From Penelope pileata (Eukaryota > Chordata > Aves > Galliformes > Cracidae): a DNA stretch of 64,000 nt. A program made the position numbers and the translations under genes. The stretch spans positions 606,873 through 670,872 of the forward strand of contig WBMW01000596.1 in NCBI GenBank assembly GCA_013396635.1. Direction: 5' to 3'. The notes under the pieces were generated by a model. It was given only the letters and a program-made list of their open reading frames with translations, ran no database searches and was not told where the DNA came from. This document shows positions 50,901 through 62,179 of the stretch, piece after piece. Every line of letters begins with the position of its first letter. The stretch's first letter is position 1.

Positions 50901-53900
50901 GCAAATGCTGAGCAGAAGTCCCAAAATGAGCAGAAAGAGAGCAAAAACTAGATGCCCATCAGGGTCAGTGCTGCTGCCAGGCCTTGATGCGCCCATGGTG
51001 CTGCCCTTCTCCTCCCGCTCCTCCCTGAATGGAAGCCCCTTGCCCCAGCGCCCAGCCCTCCTGCAGGCCCCCAGCCCTCCCTGCCCACACTGGGGGCAAG
51101 CTGCGATGGGAAGAGGGCCACACAGGAACTATGTGTTTTTATCTTAGAGTCTCTCCAAAATTTAAATGCTAAAATTCATTCCCGCTAATTCCTGAAGATA
51201 GGGAGTGACAGTCCCTCCTCCAGGAAATGCAGGATCTGAGAGACCCAATGTGACAGATGAGGGAAATGAGGTAGCAAATACCAGAGAAAGGCAGACAGCA
51301 TTAATAAAAATAGGCCATCGGAGTATGACCGAGCTCTGCATAAAATTCCTAGGTGCAGCAAGCCAACTCTTAGATGTAATCACAGCTTGCCACCTGCCTC
51401 GCCCATACCTGATGGCAAATATCTGCAGCCTTCATACAGAGAGGGGTTTTACGGGAGGATCTGAAGGACAATGAACTCCTTCATGAAGTAGAGATGATCA
51501 GCTAAGGAATTTTCCTTAAAGCAGGTAAAAGTTACAAATCTCATTTGGCTGCAAATAAAACACAGTGTCTATAACTGTAGGGCTCTCATCAGTTTGCCCC
51601 CAGGAATGGTGTGAGACTGCCTGGAGAACAGCAAGTGAAAGGAAAACCAGAGGGGTTACAGACACAGCAAAGAAACCAGTCAGATGCTGAAAGCTGACCA
51701 GAAAAAATCTACAGTACAGTCTCAGGACAGCAGCTGGCTGAAATATTGCATTTACTTCTCATGTAAGGGAACCATTAAACACACAGAATTAAATGAGAGG
51801 GGGATAGAACTTATTTAATGTTAGTTCACTTACCTGTGGATGTTGTATAGTGTCTGTGGAAATGAAAGAAGTAAACTGAAGCCTGGAAGAAAAAAGAGGT
51901 TGATGTGCAATGATTTACAGTCGTACCAGGTTGACAGCCCCACGGCCTTTCATATTGTAACAGAGTTAGCAAGGCATTGCAGAAATGGCTCATTATTCAG
52001 TACGCAAACGGCATTTGGAGGCTTTAAGCAATAACATAACCTTCCCTATTTTCCAAGAGCTAGCTGCTAGAAGGAGTTGCTAATACAGATTTTCTTGTGT
52101 AATGAGTGACAAGAGCTGGAAGACGTTTTTAGAGTGTGATGTCATGCATCGGCAGGATCCGCTATGTGCAAGGCAGGTTCCTCCGCTGGATCCAAGGAAG
52201 ATCACAGCCCCATTTTGCACGAGCTGCTCTCTGTTCATGTAGAAAGAGACAAGTCTGACACCAAAAGCTTTCCAACGGAATATATAAGGACAATTAATCT
52301 CCAACAGTGCTGCCCACATTAGTGGGGAAACGATAGGTTTATAGTCCAGTATACTGAGATTCAATTAATGAGCTGCTCTGCTGAGAGAATGGCGTAAGTG
52401 AATTAATTTTCATGATACAGCCATCATTTGGATGAGCTGTTTTTTTAAAAAATACAGCTGTGACCTTTCTGGAGCTCAGCTTTAACCAATAAAGGACAAG
52501 GAATTTGCCTTTGTTAACTCTGTGTCTCAGCCTCGCTGCTGCTGAGAGCCCAGGAACTGGCTGAGGACCTGCTTGGTGCAACACCCCCACGCAAACCGTG
52601 TTCGTCCAAGGGGCGAAGAAGGGCTCCAGCAAGAAGCGAGTATTCATGGTTGTTTGAAAAGCACCAGCATTAGTCAGGCTATCTGGGTGAGAATATATAC
52701 AACCCTTCTTTAACCTGTGACACCCATTTTCTGTGTTTCCCCACACAGCTCTTTTGCTTTGGTTTTCCTGCTTCCTGTGTATCAAGTGCCTTTACCTGCT
52801 CGGTGTTCTGCTTGGAGATGGCTCTGTGTGGGTATTTCTGCCTGGCTTTTATAATATAATACATGAGGACCCTAAATGCACTAAATGTGCCCACAAGTAA
52901 TATTTTGTTAGAGGAGGAACAGCACTCTGATGTTGTAAACTTTCTGCTTTTACCTTTAGAATCTCATTTACAAAACACAGTACACAGTCAGTGCAGCAAC
53001 CTTTCATCTCGTTATTAGAAATATTGCAAATTACAAGGCAGCAAGAGCTGGCACAGGAAAGAACTATTTCAGGTTACTTTGTACTGGGGTCTACGTGGCA
53101 CAGGAGAGCCTCGAGAAAAGTCAGTGTCCAGCATTCAGCCCTCATCAAAGACATGCCTAAGTCTTTAGCATGGCCGAAGTGGCAACTCAGCAGAAGGAAA
53201 ACTGGAAGTGCAGGGACAGTGGAGATCAGGACTGCAGGAAAATAAGAAGGCATGCAGTAGATATTCTATTTCCTCAGTCTTTCTGGTTATCTTTTAAAGA
53301 AGAAGAAACAGAGAATTGGAAAAAGAATACCCAGCCTGCAAGTAATTTCAGGTATTGCATTTTCCTCTGTTTACTTCTTGCTGCTTCTTAAAACAGATAA
53401 GATAAAAACCTCTGCTTCTTTACCACGGCAGAAACTCTATCGAACAGCTGAAGGCTGTGCAATTGAAGCAACAGCCCAAGTATTTTGTAAATATATTTAC
53501 AAAATTCACAAGTTTAGTGCCTTCAGAATTATGTGTGTAATGTGCACTCCGGTTAGCTATGTTTTCTATTAGGCAGGGAGGGCTAGCTCAATAAAATCTT
53601 GAGTTACGTACAGCAGTTCCAACATCTGCATCACATTAGAGCAGACATGAGACAAAACATTGACTCTTGAGGTTAAATCTAAATTTCCTGCTGCAATCCT
53701 GAAGTTTGATTTGTTAGGAGAAAAGCAACCAAGAGGAACAGAAATAGAGACTGCAACTAGAAATAGAATTCAAAGACCAATGGCTGCCAACAATTTGTTA
53801 TTTTTATGAAGTGCCATTTTAGTTAGAAATAACACGCTGACCACAAACAATCCCCAAGCCAGCTAAAAGTCACTTTCAGAAGGGGACAGTTACACCAGTT

Positions 53901-56900
53901 CCTGCTCTGTCCTTTGAGGCATCTTCCCTTTAACAGGGCATGCAGGAGGGAAGGCAAAGGGTGTTCCCTTCTTTCTTATGGGATTATCAAAATTCCATCA
54001 TTTCCTACAACACGTTGCTTTCCCCATCTTTTTTAGCTAAGGAGGCCTGGCTTGGGGGCTGCTTTTGGTACTCATTAAGTCTGCTTTTTAATTGGCATTA
54101 AGGAACCCTTTGTGCCCAGGAGCTAAACTACTGCTTCCGCATTGCTGCCATTCCCTGCTGGTCCAGGGAACAAAAGGTGCAGCCTGGAAAGCCACCAGGC
54201 TGTCCCTCTGGTGCTCGGCCACCTTTGCATCACCCAAGGGACAATATTGGTGCTTTTTTTTCCTTTTTTTTCATGGCCTGTTTTATTTTCAAATCATAAA
54301 AAAAAAGGTCAAGCCTATGGCATTAGAAGCTTTTAACACGCTACAGAAAATAGAACTCCTCAAGTGTTTCTTAAAAATATCACTGCTGCTGAAGTATTTT
54401 TTCATTTCACCTTTAATATTTTCCCCAGCTGACTTAAATCCTGAATCCCACAGGTAAGAAGACAGCTCTGCTCTAAGGGCAGAAATACCGAAGCACAGAT
54501 GGGTGGCACAGATACACACAGGGAATTCTTGTGTCACGCTGGGCATCAAGCCCAAATCCCAGGATTTAGGGACAATCCTGTGCTCAGTCCTGAGCCTTGC
54601 CCTGTCTTGTCTCATTTTTCATAGAAATAAGCGTTTGCAAATCAGGAATTATTTTGTCCGTATTAAAAAACAACAACTAGAAATAAACCAACAATGCATT
54701 CAGGAATTCAGGGTTACAGATATGTCAGAAATAAAGGTGTACCCTGTATTCCAAATATGCGTGTATAGAGATTTCTCTGTCTGTAAAAACACCAATAGCT
54801 ACATGCTCAAGCACACACCGTACACAACTGTCAAAAGGACAAAAAGGAAATTCCCATCAATTCTAGTGACAACTTCAGATTTCATTTGGTGCTTTCAAAT
54901 CCAATCCCCAAACTGCAAGGTGTTAATTGTGTGATATTTCTGAGTGAATTTAAATCAAAAACTAGCTCGTGATGGATGGTGGAGTACATCTGTCCACCAC
55001 GTTAGCCTGGACTGGCAGTAACACATTCAAGTTCAGCTACGTGAAGGCATTTGGACCAAGCTCTGAGCACCCCGATCTAGCTGTAGATGTCACTGCACAT
55101 TGCAGGGGAGTTGGACTAGATGACCTTTAAAGGTCCCTTCCAACTCTAAGGATTCTGTGATTCTATGATCTGAAACCATGCCCCAAAGCCTACTGACGAC
55201 CTGTAGACTGCAAGGCCCACCTTGCCACGGCACGATGCGGCTCTTGGTGTGACTTGCTTGCTGTAGGGAAAGGGAGGGTGAGTCCAGAAACAAGCAGCTG
55301 GCTCTGCTGTCAGCTCTAGCAAGTGCTCTTTCAGCAACCAGCAAAGGAGACCTACCCTGCCTCAGGCAACCAGGCTCCTGACTGCACCAAACTACAGAGA
55401 TTTTAAACAATGCTAAATAAAAAACTCTAAGTAGGTAGTCAGGACACCTGAGACACTATTTTTTAACAAACTATGCTGCTTTGAAGGAAGAGTAGTGCTT
55501 ATCTTAGCTGTTTGTCCTCTCTACACCTTTCTCGTCACCAGTTCTTTCAGATGGGTGCCTTTCCACACTCCCTGTCCTTCCCCCAGAACAGACTTCCCGG
55601 AGCAATGAAACTTCCTCCCTTTTTGGAGGCAGCGAAGAGGTCTGCACAGACACTTTCCTTTGCACAGTGCAGAAGTTTTGCTGAGTAAAAATCGACTCTT
55701 TAACAGCTGTAGTTGCATTTCAACCTATAACTTAAACACCATCACCTTCCTCTCTTATTCTTCACTAGCCCTTATTTCTCTAGGTTGGTAATTCATCGTA
55801 GTCAATGCTTGGTTCAGAGAAATGGGGTGTCAAATACTTCCTTTTCCACTAGAAAAGAAAATTAAGATAGAAAATATTTAGGCCTCCATATAAGCTTGTA
55901 AAAAAATCTTTAAATATTTTTTTCCACAATTTTTTCCAAATGTCTTCCACATTTAGAGCAGCTAGGCTTATGAAAAAAACCTTAGGGCCTGACAGCCAGC
56001 CTCATTAAAAGGTGAATGTGCAGGAGCATTGACGACAGGAGCAGCAGCTTTTCGTGGAACTGTGTGATTTTCCCAGGCATTTCCTGAGCAGACAGCTCTT
56101 AATTGGTTGTGCAAACAGATAATTGCGTATTGAGCTGTCCAGTAACTATAAAATTACATTTTACTGCTATATAAAATAGCAATCTTACAACCACTTAGTA
56201 AGTGAAAAGAACTCTTAAACATATAATTTTCAGACTTAATTGAGCCTGTAAATTCTGAATGCATTAAGCAATTTAAGGACAGATGAAAAATAAACCCAAA
56301 CACATCTACACACTATCAAAGGATTTTACATGGATTAAGGGCACTGTGTAAACACGAGTACTGTGTTCATGCACAGAGTCGATGTATGTTTGGGATGTTT
56401 AGCATCCAAGGCACTGCTTCAGTATAAAGACTGTGAAGGGATGCATTTATCATGCTTGCTGATTTTATAGCTTATTTTCAAAGTCTAAGAACACACTGCG
56501 TTATTCTCTTTGAACTGAGCTGCAAGTTAACAATTAGCATTTGGAGGGCTTTAGTATAGACCAAGAAATCAGTTTATGGATGTAGCTGCTGCTTTGATGT
56601 AGCCCTGTTCACACGGCACGGACATTTAACTCTCTGTTTCTGCATACAGCAAGAATCAAACACCCGAGGAACGGTGCCCTTCGTTGGAAACCCAAGGCTG
56701 GCTACCAGAAGGTCCCTGCCACGTGAGTCCCCTTATGTGATTTTCTTTTGGGGCTCTCCCTGCCAGTGGAATGAACCCTCACCATGGTGGGGCCAACACC
56801 ATCGGTCAGCATCCTGTGAAACAGCCCCTGTGCCCTTGTTTTCTGGGTTATTGTTGTGGCTGTTTCGGAGGGGTTGCTCCCAACATGAACTTCATTGCAT

Positions 56901-59900
56901 TTCAGATAGATCTGGAGTGACAGGTGAGTATTTCACACCCTTTTCTTCAATGAAGCCTTGTACAATCTGTCACAACAATGCTTTAATAAATGTTAAATTG
57001 GTGACAGACAAGTAGAAGCCAACTCATGTTAACTACACTTCTAAAACAGGGCTAGTCAGGGCCTGTGGGAGTGATAACATTTAGAAAACACATCACTGGA
57101 TGTTCAGTCACTGAACTGCCCACCAGTGGGGCAGAACAATCAGCTACTTCACAATGGCAACTATAGGAAATCAGTAGAGAATGATTTCTTGACATGAAGA
57201 AGAAAAAAATTATATTTAATGTGTGTAAGTAAGAAAAATTCCTTCCACCACCAGAAGTGCATTTAAGTTGACTTTGTGATCAGTGCCTTGCATTGCTACG
57301 AAGGCTCCCAGCATCACCGGTTTTCTACAGGAGAGCAAGGTGCCTTGCTGTAGCCGCTCCCCAGAGCAGAGGTGGAGGACCATGTCCAGATTGCCCCAGC
57401 CAAAAGGAATCTGCCTGCCTGCTGCGATGCAGATCTGCTGAATGGAGTTATGGGGATAAATGTCCTATAAGGATTGGCCTGAAGGACTTGGAGATAGATT
57501 CAAATGAATGAAATAGCAGGTATGTTTCAACTGTAATGCTGACCTGGACAAAAAAAAGGCCATACTTAACTAAAGAAATGTGCATTTCAGACGGTGGCTG
57601 TTTGATTACAGCTGTTTGACCATGGCCTCCTAAAGATTTTGTGACATGGAAGAAAGAGCAGACTGCTGTGTAATTGCCAACTGCATGGACTTCTCTGTCC
57701 TCCTCCAATCTAAACAGTATAGGATGCTGTTTAAGAGCAAGGCACTGCTTTAGATGGATAACTGTGCTTTCTCAGCATCACAAAACTCAAATACTTGGCA
57801 TGTTTCAAATGTGGCTTGGTCTGGTCATTAGCTTTTTGCTGCTGATGTGTTTTCTTTCTTTTATGCACTTATTCCCCATTTCATATACTTGAGCAGCTCA
57901 GAGAAATGGGCACACCTCAAGGCACACACACTCCTTGCACAAGTCTGTACAGGACCCAATCCAGCCCACCCAATAGGAAAAAATTCTGAATCCTTTGGCC
58001 CCATCTCTAAAAGAAAGCTCGGGTTTCTGACCTCTGACAGCAGTTAGCACTCCATTCACATTTTGTGTTCAAACCTGTACTTCGAAAATTTGCGTCAGCT
58101 TTGCCGTAAGCTTCACTAGCCAGATCTGGGCACCGCTGAGCAGATAGAGCAGACTCAAACGTGCCCAGGTGTGGATGGCAGAACTGCCTGCCCTGTGTGC
58201 CACACACCAATGAATGGACACACGTTCACTCCATGCTCCGGTGATCTTTCAGCCACAAAGCATAGTTCTGCTGTGGCAAATAGTACTGAGGAGGAGCAGG
58301 AACCTTTCAGTACATCCAGGAGTCATTTTTCCAACCTGGCATCCTATGGAATGGAGCTGATGAATAACACGTTGCCTGTTCATGTGCATCTCACCGTAAC
58401 TCCTGAGTCCCCTGGTCAATTCTGAACAAATTTAATAGATTGAAAGAAATTTCCTATAAGTTGCCTGGAAATAAATGGTCAGGTAAAGGAAAATAGATAT
58501 ATGAATGTCTCCAGTGAGGACAAGATTGCAGTCCGAGCTCAAATTTTATTAGACGTTATAAAAATCCATCCCATAGAGAGCTAGTATGTGTGTCTCGAGT
58601 ATGAAAAATTTACATTCAGAACATGCACCTATCACAGTTCATTTAATTGCTATCTGAGACAGAAACCATGAGCAATTATTAATGCCGCTCCCTGAACTGT
58701 TGATGTTTGTCTGTCAGTGAAAATCTTTGTTTGAAGTCCATAGCACCTTTTGGCATCACTCATGGTACTGGGCTGTATGTGGGGAATTGGTTGTTTTAAA
58801 ATGCTCGTTGTAAATATTTTATATGGCTCTCGACCTGATAACACAGCGACAGGGAATGCCAGGTATGTGGGGCATCCTGGAGGGGTGAAAATAAACGGCA
58901 GGGCTCGCCCCAGTGGTGCCCTTTGAAGAGACCCTCGTTAGCCAGATAATGCTACGGGACAGTTGTGGTTAAACCCCCAGAGGGCTTTTGGAGTGTCATG
59001 CACAAAAGCCTTGCTGAGAGCAGAAGTAATGAGTTCCAGCTGAGCACACAGGCGCATAACTTCAGAAAGGTCTGGCTACTTTCATGCTAAAAGGAAATAA
59101 AAAATAGATATTTCTGTCCAGAAGGCAGCATAACATGCTCTGGAAATAGAAGGACAGCCTTGATTATTCTGTTTGGTCTTTAGCAAGGTGTGTGTTAGGG
59201 AGCACAAACTTCAGGATGGAATTGCATTTACCGCCTGCAGAAATTACGGGTGCCTGTTCGCTGGGTAGCAGAATTCCCATCGAGCACTGTGCAGAAGTTA
59301 CTCAGCTTCACGAGGGAGTCCTGCGAGGGCACTCTTTGGCAGCCCAAGCCTTGACCTTCCTACAGGTGTTCACCGTGTGCTAGACAGTTCCCAGGGAAAG
59401 ACATAAATCTCTCCCTGGGAGGTTTTCCTAAACCTTCTAATCTAAACACCGGTACCGCTGTGGTTTTTATGTATATCTTTGTGTGTTCTGGCACCTGATA
59501 AAAACTGCATTTGCAGTGAGTGAATGTCACCTGGTGACAACTACGGCTTCCACTGAGGATGTGCTTGGAGTGGAGTTCATCCTCAGGTTACATGTGGGCT
59601 ATTCTTTTTTATTATTATTATTTTTTCTCCCAGAAACTCCAGGAAAGACATCTGAAAAACTCCACTCTTGTGCTTCTCGTTTGGATTTCTTCCCACTATC
59701 AGAGGTACGAGCTAAAGCCCAGCTGTTCTCCGAGAAGTGACAGCTCAGCAGTTGAACTCCTGTTGCGTACAGAGCAGTGGAAGCACAAACTGCAGGCACG
59801 CTCCTCGCCAAGTATTGATGAAGCAGACATACGGGTCCATTGTTAGCGTGAGCACCGGTGACTCTTAAATGCCATCAGATGGTGAAGAGGAGCCAGCTAG

Positions 59901-62179
59901 GGTTTAATGGCTCCGCTCAGGGTCCTGGGAAACAAACTCATAAAAAGCAGCTGAGGCCCTACTGCGTCGCTCTGGTTCTTGAGGAGCCACAGAGGCACTG
60001 AGCTGAGTGTGATGCAGGGGGGTTCCCTGAGACCAACGGGTCTGACTGAGTGAGGCACGCTTGCTGCTGCCTCTCGACGGCAGAAAATAATGTCATCTTC
60101 CTGCTTGCTCAGCCCTTGGTGGGGGCTAGAACGATACTTTTTCAGCAGCCACAGAGGGGTCCTGAGACTTGCTGCAAGCTTCTAAAATCTTTATATATCC
60201 AGATTTACTGCATGCAGGTTACCCAGTGATAAACACTTGAGTCATTGAACTGAGATTCAAACCTGTGACGAAGCTGAAGTGCTTTCTGCATCAGGATGAT
60301 CTGAAGTAAGTGGAAGAATGCTACTTTTTTAATATTTAATCTTAGTGTCTGTTTTTAAGAAAATTACTAAGCACCATGTAAACTAGGTAATATATAGTCA
60401 AACAAGATCATTTCTTGCATATCTTAAACGCATATAAAGCTATAACAAAGTTGCAGAAGTTGCCCTGCTGATGGCATTATGGACAGTGTGTGAGAGAAAA
60501 TGTTTTTAAAGCAATCTTTTGACTCTTAGCTATGCCTATTCTTCTTGGGACAGTGATGGAAGAAGTACCCTGTTCCCTGCTTATGGATCCATCCATGCAA
60601 GCACGCCACGTTAGACACAAGCAGTGCTTCTTTCTAAATCCAAAGGAACATTCTATCAAACTTTGCTTTGCAGTAGAGTATGAAAAAAGATGCTCGCTTC
60701 TGTGGATTTTATCACAGTGACGTGCTTTCCCCGCACAAATCTTCCTAAAACGTTGACTAGTTTGAGTTAAACCTTCACCCATGACTTCCCAAGTGCAAGG
60801 AAGCCATCCAGTAACTCTTTGAGCCGGCTGTCATGCGCCTTGACAAGCAGAGCAGAAGTGATGTGCACAGCATGGATGGAGCTCCGCGCTGGCAGGCCCC
60901 AGCAGCACAGCTCACTCCCAAGCCAGCACCCATCTCTCCGGACCTGCAGCACAGCTCCCAGAGCACACACCGCTCCCTCTTCCCACCAGAGGGCATTTCC
61001 TCGCTGCACATGGCCAGGCTGAACCGTGTGTCACCTACTGAAAGGGCAAGCACTGGTGTTCCCCTTCCCTTTCCTTCTTTTCCTCGGGGCACTCAAAACC
61101 AGCCTGACAAACAAAGACTGCTCAACCCTGGTCACACGGGATCAGTTTTAATTGCTGCAGACATCTCTGCAGAAAGGTGACAGGAAGCAGTGCAAACGCA
61201 GCGGGCTCAGGAGTGCCCCAGGAAGCACTCAGGTAGCCCCTGGCCTTTAGCCACGTCCTCTATCTGGCTCAAGGCCTGAACACATTTCTACCTACCCTGT
61301 CTGTGCCAAACCTTTTGTTTGGTGCCCTCTTGTCATAATTTGTATGTTCATCTACAAATCTTTAATATACACATGCTAATTTTGCCAACTTCTGATCATC
61401 ACATTGAAGCCATTCCACACGCACACCATTTTAGCTACGTCTACTGTGTTTCAGCTCATTGCAACACAACTCTTTTGCTCTCAGTCAGCTACGGGAGCTG
61501 GCAGGTGCTCAGTGCTCATTTCAAACCACCCTGACAGTGTCAAGCAATGAGCACATAGGCCACTGCTGTGTGCGAAAAACGCAGCACTTCTGGTCTGAAA
61601 GTAGTTCTAAAAAAGAGCTTAGAAACCACCTAGATTTACAGCTGTGCCTCCTAACATTACTTAAATAATACCTTTCTTTCTTCTCTCCATGTTTTGCATC
61701 ATAGTGTGCTGCAGGCCAAACTATTAATCTTCTACTGTATGTAACTGTGAACAACATTTTACCAGAGTGACATTAGAAGTTCCTGAGAGTGTGAAAACAG
61801 TCAGTACCGAGCATAGATCTGCACATGTAACTAAGGAACACTTCTGTATTGTGTACAGCAGATACGAATTCAGCAAGGAAAAAGTGTTTCCATAGTGGTC
61901 TGCCAGCTTCAGGTTTTCCAGTATGAGCCCTGTTAGTCCCCTCTGTTCACGCAGGCCTGGGACTGGCCAATGCTTATGAAAGGAAAAAGAAATTAAAAAG
62001 GAAATACAAGGAATTATCCAATAAAAATAATTTAAAAACAGTAAGGTTCTCCATGGATCCGGACACTTACCTATAAGCAAGATTACTAATACATCTATAA
62101 TGTAATAACCGAGCAGGAAAGGCTTCTGCCAAACCTCCACGCCAACAACGCCGGTGAGCAGATATGCTGTTATTAACAC
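44910..62179 (-). CDS. Ethanolaminephosphotransferase 1-like (EPT1/SELENOI family), last five coding exons, 5' end outside window
   Basis: Exons in transcript order: 62179-62071, 51882-51834, 49805-49625, 46268-46086 and 44975-44910. They join in one frame, 588 bp, 195 residues plus TGA. Each aligns without gaps to the C-terminal half of SELENOI as I recall it: TGVVGVEVWQKPFL, SLYEGLLPLVSP, CKVIVCQMSSTR, AHVHYGV, QLSEHFNIYIFSLKK. SELENOI makes phosphatidylethanolamine from CDP-ethanolamine and diacylglycerol in ER/Golgi membranes. Several hydrophobic stretches fit the multi-pass C-terminal half. The catalytic DG-x2-AR...G...D...D motif belongs to the N-terminal half, which is beyond 64000, so catalytic competence cannot be judged. 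Identity with SELENOI in the 46.1-kb exon is only around half, which suggests a paralogue. The frame ends at a TGA located where SELENOI has selenocysteine. Convergent with MAPRE2. Confidence 0.9.
44976..46085 (-). other. EPT1-like last intron (1.1 kb)
   Basis: Donor GTAAGC at 46085, acceptor TTTAG at 44976. Phase 0. Nothing else recognised. Confidence 0.88.
46086..46268 (-). CDS. EPT1/SELENOI-like exon with CQMSSTR motif
   Basis: The acceptor is TTCTTCCCACAG and the donor GTAAGC; 183 bp, phase 0 both ends. Begins CKVIVCQMSSTR (SELENOI: CQLIVCQMSSTR) and ends AHVHYGVCV (SELENOI: AHIHYGVRV), with two hydrophobic segments between. The exon is clearly GC-richer than its neighbours; the codons are nearly all G/C-ending. 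Confidence 0.95.
46269..49624 (-). other. EPT1-like intron (3.4 kb)
   Basis: Donor GTAAGT, acceptor CCCACAG. GC-rich near 47.6-48.4 kb, which produces long chance frames on both strands (for example 47441-48004 +). No recognisable element. Confidence 0.88.
49625..49805 (-). CDS. EPT1/SELENOI-like exon, two membrane segments
   Basis: The acceptor is TATTTATTTGCAG and the donor GTAAGT. Reads KTLKNGSLYEGLLPLVSP, then a hydrophobic LLLFMLLTVWVVLSPGNIL, then FLWMVGVTFSNVI. SELENOI has the parallel SVYEAMVPLFSPCLLF...LWSPSDIL...MVGTAFAN. 181 bp, entering in phase 2 and leaving in phase 0. Confidence 0.93.
49806..51833 (-). other. EPT1-like intron (2.0 kb)
   Basis: Donor GTAAGT after the micro-exon, acceptor TTTGCAG. 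A hydrophobic - strand frame near 50.85-50.97 kb was considered as an exon and dropped. Confidence 0.87.
51834..51882 (-). CDS. EPT1/SELENOI-like 49-bp micro-exon
   Basis: The acceptor is CTCTTTTTTCTTCCAG and the donor GTAAGTG. Reads (G)-FSLLLSFPQTLYNIH-(R), entering in phase 1 and leaving in phase 2. Neighbouring exons predicted a 49-bp exon with exactly these phases; the SELENOI counterpart is GCALCVTLPMSLLNFFR, same length with P, L, N and R in register. Too short to appear as an ORF. Confidence 0.88.
51883..62070 (-). other. EPT1-like intron (10.2 kb)
   Basis: Donor GTAAGT at 62070, acceptor TTCTTCCAG at 51883. Contains the CR1 tail at 55060-55171. The phases on both sides agree (1 to 1), so no coding exon is missing here. 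Otherwise unassigned. Confidence 0.85.
55060..55171 (+). mobile_element. CR1 LINE 3' tail fragment in EPT1-like intron
   Basis: Contains GGGGAGTTGGACTAGATGAC, AAAGGTCCCTTCCAACTC and the terminal octamers ATTCTGTG ATTCTATG, in that order. This is the last ~110 bp of CR1 in + orientation. The left border is approximate. Confidence 0.88.
62071..62179 (-). CDS. EPT1/SELENOI-like exon, transmembrane segments
   Basis: The acceptor is CCTTTTTCTGCAG and the donor GTAAGT. Reads VLITAYLLTGVVGVEVWQ then KPFLLGYYIIDVLVILLI and one base of Gly; starts in phase 0, ends in phase 1 (109 bp). VVGVE-W--PFL matches the SELENOI segment VVGVEAWYEPFL. Upstream exons were not found in 62180-64000. Confidence 0.92.

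Noticed and set aside
50820..50970. Hydrophobic - strand frame (VFALFLLILGLLLSICLLM) considered as the EPT1-like exon between 62.1 and 49.8 kb
   Set aside because: It has no GT donor in the needed phase and does not align with SELENOI. The 49-bp segment at 51834-51882 fits length, phase, splice sites and sequence.
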